Source: Candidatus Poribacteria bacterium
GTDB lineage: Bacteria > Poribacteria > WGA-4E > WGA-3G
Direction of reading: 5' to 3'
Assembly: GCA_009845505.1 (NCBI GenBank)
Contig: VXZL01000372.1
Span: forward strand, 1-10,078
DNA length: 10,078 nt
In this document: positions 7,851-10,078 of the stretch, one piece after another
Layout: every line of letters begins with the position of its first letter
How positions within the stretch are numbered: position 1 is the first letter of the stretch
Translations under genes and position numbers: made by a program
Notes under the pieces: generated by a model
What the model saw: the letters and a program-made list of their open reading frames with translations, nothing else
Database searches by the model: none
Told to the model about the DNA's origin: nothing

Positions 7851-8733
7851 TTTGGTATTCCTTTGAATAAAAAGGAGCATCAAAATACCGAATCATACCT
7901 GCGTATTCTGCCCCTGGTGCTTTCATACTTTTTATGGCATTTATGATGTCATTCCGGGTTTCCGAACTGATGAGCTCGTTCTCAAGTGTTCCCCTCAATA
8001 TCTTATATTTATGGTAAGTTTCATATCTCCGGCCCTTGAGCTCCATGCGATTCAAGCCGTAGTACGCAATAGATGCGGCAGCAATAGGTTCAACAACTTC
8101 GGGATTTTCAGTGTTAATGATGACCTCGACTTGGAAATTTTCAGAGTTAGGCGTAATTTCAACTTCTCTTATCACCTCATCGGCACGCCATGCGAAGTAT
8201 TGAGTGGGTTCGTCGAAATAAGGGTTAAGCAAGAGTGGACGCTCCTGTTGATGTTGACGAATGAAGTCGTTAACTTGATTTGTATTCAGCGGGTCAGGCG
8301 CGATTGTTCCTGCTTTAGCATCTATAAAGTTATCTGGTGTATTCCATTGAATTTCAGGGGATGTCATCTTTCTATTTTGAATGGGGAAAGCATCCCGCTT
8401 GAAACTCTGATTGCAAAGCTGGCATGAAGCAACATAATTGTCGTAGCAATAGGCAAGCCACCAATAGCTGCTTTTGGGCCGATAATGCTCGACATCTCCG
8501 AAAGCGACAGCTGAAACGGGTGCTTCGCAATAGGCACATTTGCCCCCTGTTTCGGCGAGAAGTTGATTTTTCGCGGGTTTCCAACAATTGCTGTTGAAAG
8601 TGTGTTTTGCAATCTCACCGCGCCTGATACGTTTTTGATTGATCAATAATTCCTTCTCAAACGTTCTTTTGTTTCCACCGTAGAAGTTAAAGTGGATATC
8701 CGTTTTGGAACGACTTCTCCTCAAGCGTATCAT
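7840..8733 (-). CDS. HNH endonuclease, PtuB-like (Septu/retron-associated type)
   Basis: The 297-residue product carries an HNH nuclease core in its N-terminal third. GGKCAYCE at 63-70 supplies the first zinc cysteine pair (C66, C69). DVEHYRPKS at 80-88 supplies the acidic residue and catalytic histidine (E82, H83). SCQLCN at 103-108 supplies the second cysteine pair and the asparagine (C104, C107, N108), followed by a lysine and AFP. The EHYRPKS...YWWLAY pattern is typical of the TIGR02646/PtuB group, nucleases paired with an ABC-type ATPase in Septu and some retron systems. The C-terminal 180 residues have no motif I recognise. The ATG at 8733 overlaps the ATPase stop as ATGA, with AGAAGG seven bases upstream, so the two are almost certainly made together. 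Its likely role is nucleic-acid cleavage licensed by the ATPase. The stop lies inside the start region of the methylase, an unusually tight link between a Septu-like effector and a methylase. Confidence 0.87.
   Translation of the reverse strand: MIRLRRSRSKTDIHFNFYGGNKRTFEKELLINQKRIRRGEIAKHTFNSNCWKPAKNQLLAETGGKCAYCEAPVSAVAFGDVEHYRPKSSYWWLAYCYDNYVASCQLCNQSFKRDAFPIQNRKMTSPEIQWNTPDNFIDAKAGTIAPDPLNTNQVNDFIRQHQQERPLLLNPYFDEPTQYFAWRADEVIREVEITPNSENFQVEVIINTENPEVVEPIAAASIAYYGLNRMELKGRRYETYHKYKILRGTLENELISSETRNDIINAIKSMKAPGAEYAGMIRYFDAPFYSKEYQIAT
7859..7864 (-). promoter_or_regulatory. Ribosome binding site supporting a TTG start of the methylase
   Basis: AAAGGA on the minus strand lies inside the last codons of the HNH gene, eight bases before an in-frame TTG at 7850. 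No comparable site precedes the ATG at 7880 or the TTG at 7883. The methylase would therefore be translated by ribosomes terminating at the HNH stop (7840-7842). Confidence 0.55.
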
Positions 8734-9992
8734 CTACTACCCTTCTGCAATTCCGCCTCGATTTTTCGCAAAAGCTGCGTGTGTTCTTCAGAGGATTGCG
8801 TATTTGACCTACCTCCGGTTGGGAGATGGGTTAGTGACGCTTTCAATTGGCTAAGTTCCTCTTGCTCCTTGGATGACAGATCCACTTTGTCGCGAAGGTG
8901 GCGGTATCGATTCTTCATATCCTCAATCTCTTTTGACTCATCCGTATTCAATCCAAAGGCAGGGGACATCACCAGTTGATGTAGGAGGAGTTTGTTCGGG
9001 GCACCGGAAAACGGATAGAGATGAATTTTCCCCCTTTCGCGCGTCAGACAGTGAAGTTCGCCTTCGTCTGCCTGTTGTGCTGTCATAGGCGAGTGCGTTG
9101 TCACAACGAATTGAAAATGCGGCAACCATTTCTTGAGGAGCGAGAACAGTTTGCGTTGTCGCTTTGGGTGAAGATGCAAGTCAACTTCATCAATAAGGAG
9201 GAGCCCCTTTGTCGTGCGCGGTTGTTCTTTTAAGTCACCAAAGATTTCTAAAGTTCTGAACAATAGATCGCCTATCCAAGCTGCCATTGCGAGATACCCA
9301 TCACTAAGGCAGTGTAACGGCACAATTCCATCTGCTGTTTCAAACAGCAAGTGCCCACTCTGTTTATCAATACGGTGGAACTCTATTTCCGGTAGCAAAT
9401 CGCTGAGTACCTTTCGGACAGTTTCCAACCCAGGACGGTTTTCAAGGTAGTCAAGATCCATTGCCCATGAATCAATAGACGTTGTGGCTGCGTCGGGATC
9501 GAACAAAGTGGCGACGCGTTGTGCCCTTTTGTTTGTGAATCCTGATGTCTTTGTTCTCCGACCATTTTCCGTATTGAGCCGTCGGGACGCGCCAAAACCG
9601 AGAACAAAATAGTCGCTATCGTTCTGTTTTAGCGTGTCATCAAGCCATCCGAGACTCTTTTCGTTTTTCAGGATGACATCTGATCGAGTGTCTTTAGGCG
9701 CAATCCGTAAGCGGAGCTTGTGTTCTTTTCCTTCCGTTGTAACTAAGACAGCTGAGATTTCACAACCTTGTGTATTGTATCGAATCCAATCGGAAGGTTC
9801 CGGCAACAGATCAGCTATCGCGTCACTACCACCGGTCACCAAGGCGATGGCTTTCAGAAGTGTACTCTTGCCCCCGCCGTTTTCAGCGAGGAGCAGTGTC
9901 CACTTGCGGATAGTATCATCCTCGTTTTCAAAGGATAAGGTAACATCCGAAAAACATTTGACATTGTTCAAACGTATTGATTTGAGAAACAT
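8730..9992 (-). CDS. ABC/OLD-like ATPase, PtuA-like partner of the HNH nuclease
   Basis: This 420-residue SMC/ABC-type ATPase has every nucleotide-binding motif in order: Walker A AENGGGKST (36-44), ABC signature LSDGY (229-233), Walker B GLLLIDEVDLHLHP (263-276) and the H-loop VVTTHSP (296-302). The N-terminus MFLKSIRLNNVKCFSD is the usual first strand of RecF/OLD-type ATPases. There is no TOPRIM domain, which argues against a full OLD nuclease. Residues 350-420 form a charged helical tail (KEIEDMKNRYRHLRDKVD...) that may be a coiled coil. Being directly upstream of, and overlapping, a PtuB-like HNH gene makes it the PtuA-like subunit, expected to dimerise on ATP and control the nuclease. 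GGAG lies seven bases before the ATG at 9992. It is the first gene of the operon that runs into the methylase. No reverse transcriptase is visible, so a retron context would need sequence to the right. Confidence 0.87.
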   Translation of the reverse strand: MFLKSIRLNNVKCFSDVTLSFENEDDTIRKWTLLLAENGGGKSTLLKAIALVTGGSDAIADLLPEPSDWIRYNTQGCEISAVLVTTEGKEHKLRLRIAPKDTRSDVILKNEKSLGWLDDTLKQNDSDYFVLGFGASRRLNTENGRRTKTSGFTNKRAQRVATLFDPDAATTSIDSWAMDLDYLENRPGLETVRKVLSDLLPEIEFHRIDKQSGHLLFETADGIVPLHCLSDGYLAMAAWIGDLLFRTLEIFGDLKEQPRTTKGLLLIDEVDLHLHPKRQRKLFSLLKKWLPHFQFVVTTHSPMTAQQADEGELHCLTRERGKIHLYPFSGAPNKLLLHQLVMSPAFGLNTDESKEIEDMKNRYRHLRDKVDLSSKEQEELSQLKASLTHLPTGGRSNTQSSEEHTQLLRKIEAELQKGSR

Positions 9993-10024
9993 CTCAGTTC
10001 TCCAACTTTTTCAAACTTTCGTAT

Positions 10025-10074
10025 ATTGTATCAGATTTACTTGATTATACTATAGTTTGGACAATTTTAAAATT
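10025..10074 (-). promoter_or_regulatory. AT-rich leader with -10 boxes and palindrome before the ATPase operon
   Basis: On the minus strand a perfect TATAAT (10044-10049) is preceded at 17 bases by a weak -35, TTTTAA (10067-10072). The -35 lies within a perfect 12-base palindrome, AATTTTAAAATT (10063-10074). A second -10-like word, TACAAT, is at 10025-10030. The arrangement would fit a promoter with a weak -35 that is either UP-element-driven or repressed by a protein bound to the palindrome. The upstream part is cut by the window edge. No ORF of an upstream gene is seen in this stretch. Confidence 0.45.
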
Positions 10075-10078
10075 TTAG

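Noticed and set aside
8730..9992. Full OLD-family nuclease
   Set aside because: There is no TOPRIM domain after the ABC ATPase; the chain ends in a charged helical tail, and the nuclease is supplied by the adjacent HNH gene.
9634..10044. Plus-strand open frame of 136 codons
   Set aside because: It is antisense to the ATPase Walker A region and crosses the operon promoter. It shows no conserved motif.
1..10078. CRISPR array, tRNA, insertion sequence or retron
   Set aside because: No regularly spaced direct repeats with spacers, cloverleaf, transposase motifs or reverse transcriptase motifs were found on either strand.

Overview
The window is a compact bacterial defence-type gene cluster. Every gene I can support lies on the minus strand, so the order of transcription runs from the right edge to the left. 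Base composition is intermediate, Shine-Dalgarno sites are clear, and genes overlap by a few bases, all of which points to a bacterium. No rRNA, tRNA or housekeeping gene is present to fix the taxon. The style of the degenerate AT-rich/CCGCGA intergenic repeat suggests an uncultured mid-GC lineage, but that is only an impression.

Right-hand block (10078 to 4920). An AT-rich leader with a perfect TATAAT box precedes three translationally coupled genes. They are an ABC/OLD-like ATPase (8730-9992), an HNH endonuclease with a CxxC...EH...CxxCN core (7840-8733), and a large DUF1156-type adenine/cytosine-N DNA methyltransferase (4920-7850 from a proposed TTG start). The first two form a PtuA/PtuB-like (Septu-like) pair. 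The junctions overlap by 4 and 11 bases.

Middle (4919 to 4753). A non-coding gap of about 170 bases holds a degenerate repeat of roughly 10-12 bp period, then a good sigma70-type promoter (TTGACT-18-TAAACT) and an AAAGGAGG ribosome binding site.

Left-hand block (4752 to 290). A small coiled-coil protein with one C-terminal membrane segment comes first. It is followed by a single-chain fusion of a MntA-type nucleotidyltransferase with a HepT-type HEPN RNase, and then by a DUF499 P-loop ATPase of 1115 residues whose start overlaps the fusion's stop by 11 bases. After a 140-base gap, the first 49 codons of another gene run off the left edge. They look like the start of an Mrr-like restriction endonuclease domain, though this rests on little sequence.

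How it fits together. DUF1156 methylase plus DUF499 ATPase is a recurrent defence-island core; from memory, similar helicase-methylase-ATPase loci are called Hma. A helicase is usual in such loci but none is visible here, so it may lie beyond the left edge. Inserted into this core are two modules that act alone elsewhere: an ATPase/HNH nuclease pair fused at the operon level to the methylase, and a MntA-HepT toxin-antitoxin pair condensed into one protein and coupled to the ATPase. The membrane coiled-coil protein is an extra component with no assigned role. The most interesting reading is a composite modification/nuclease/RNase system.
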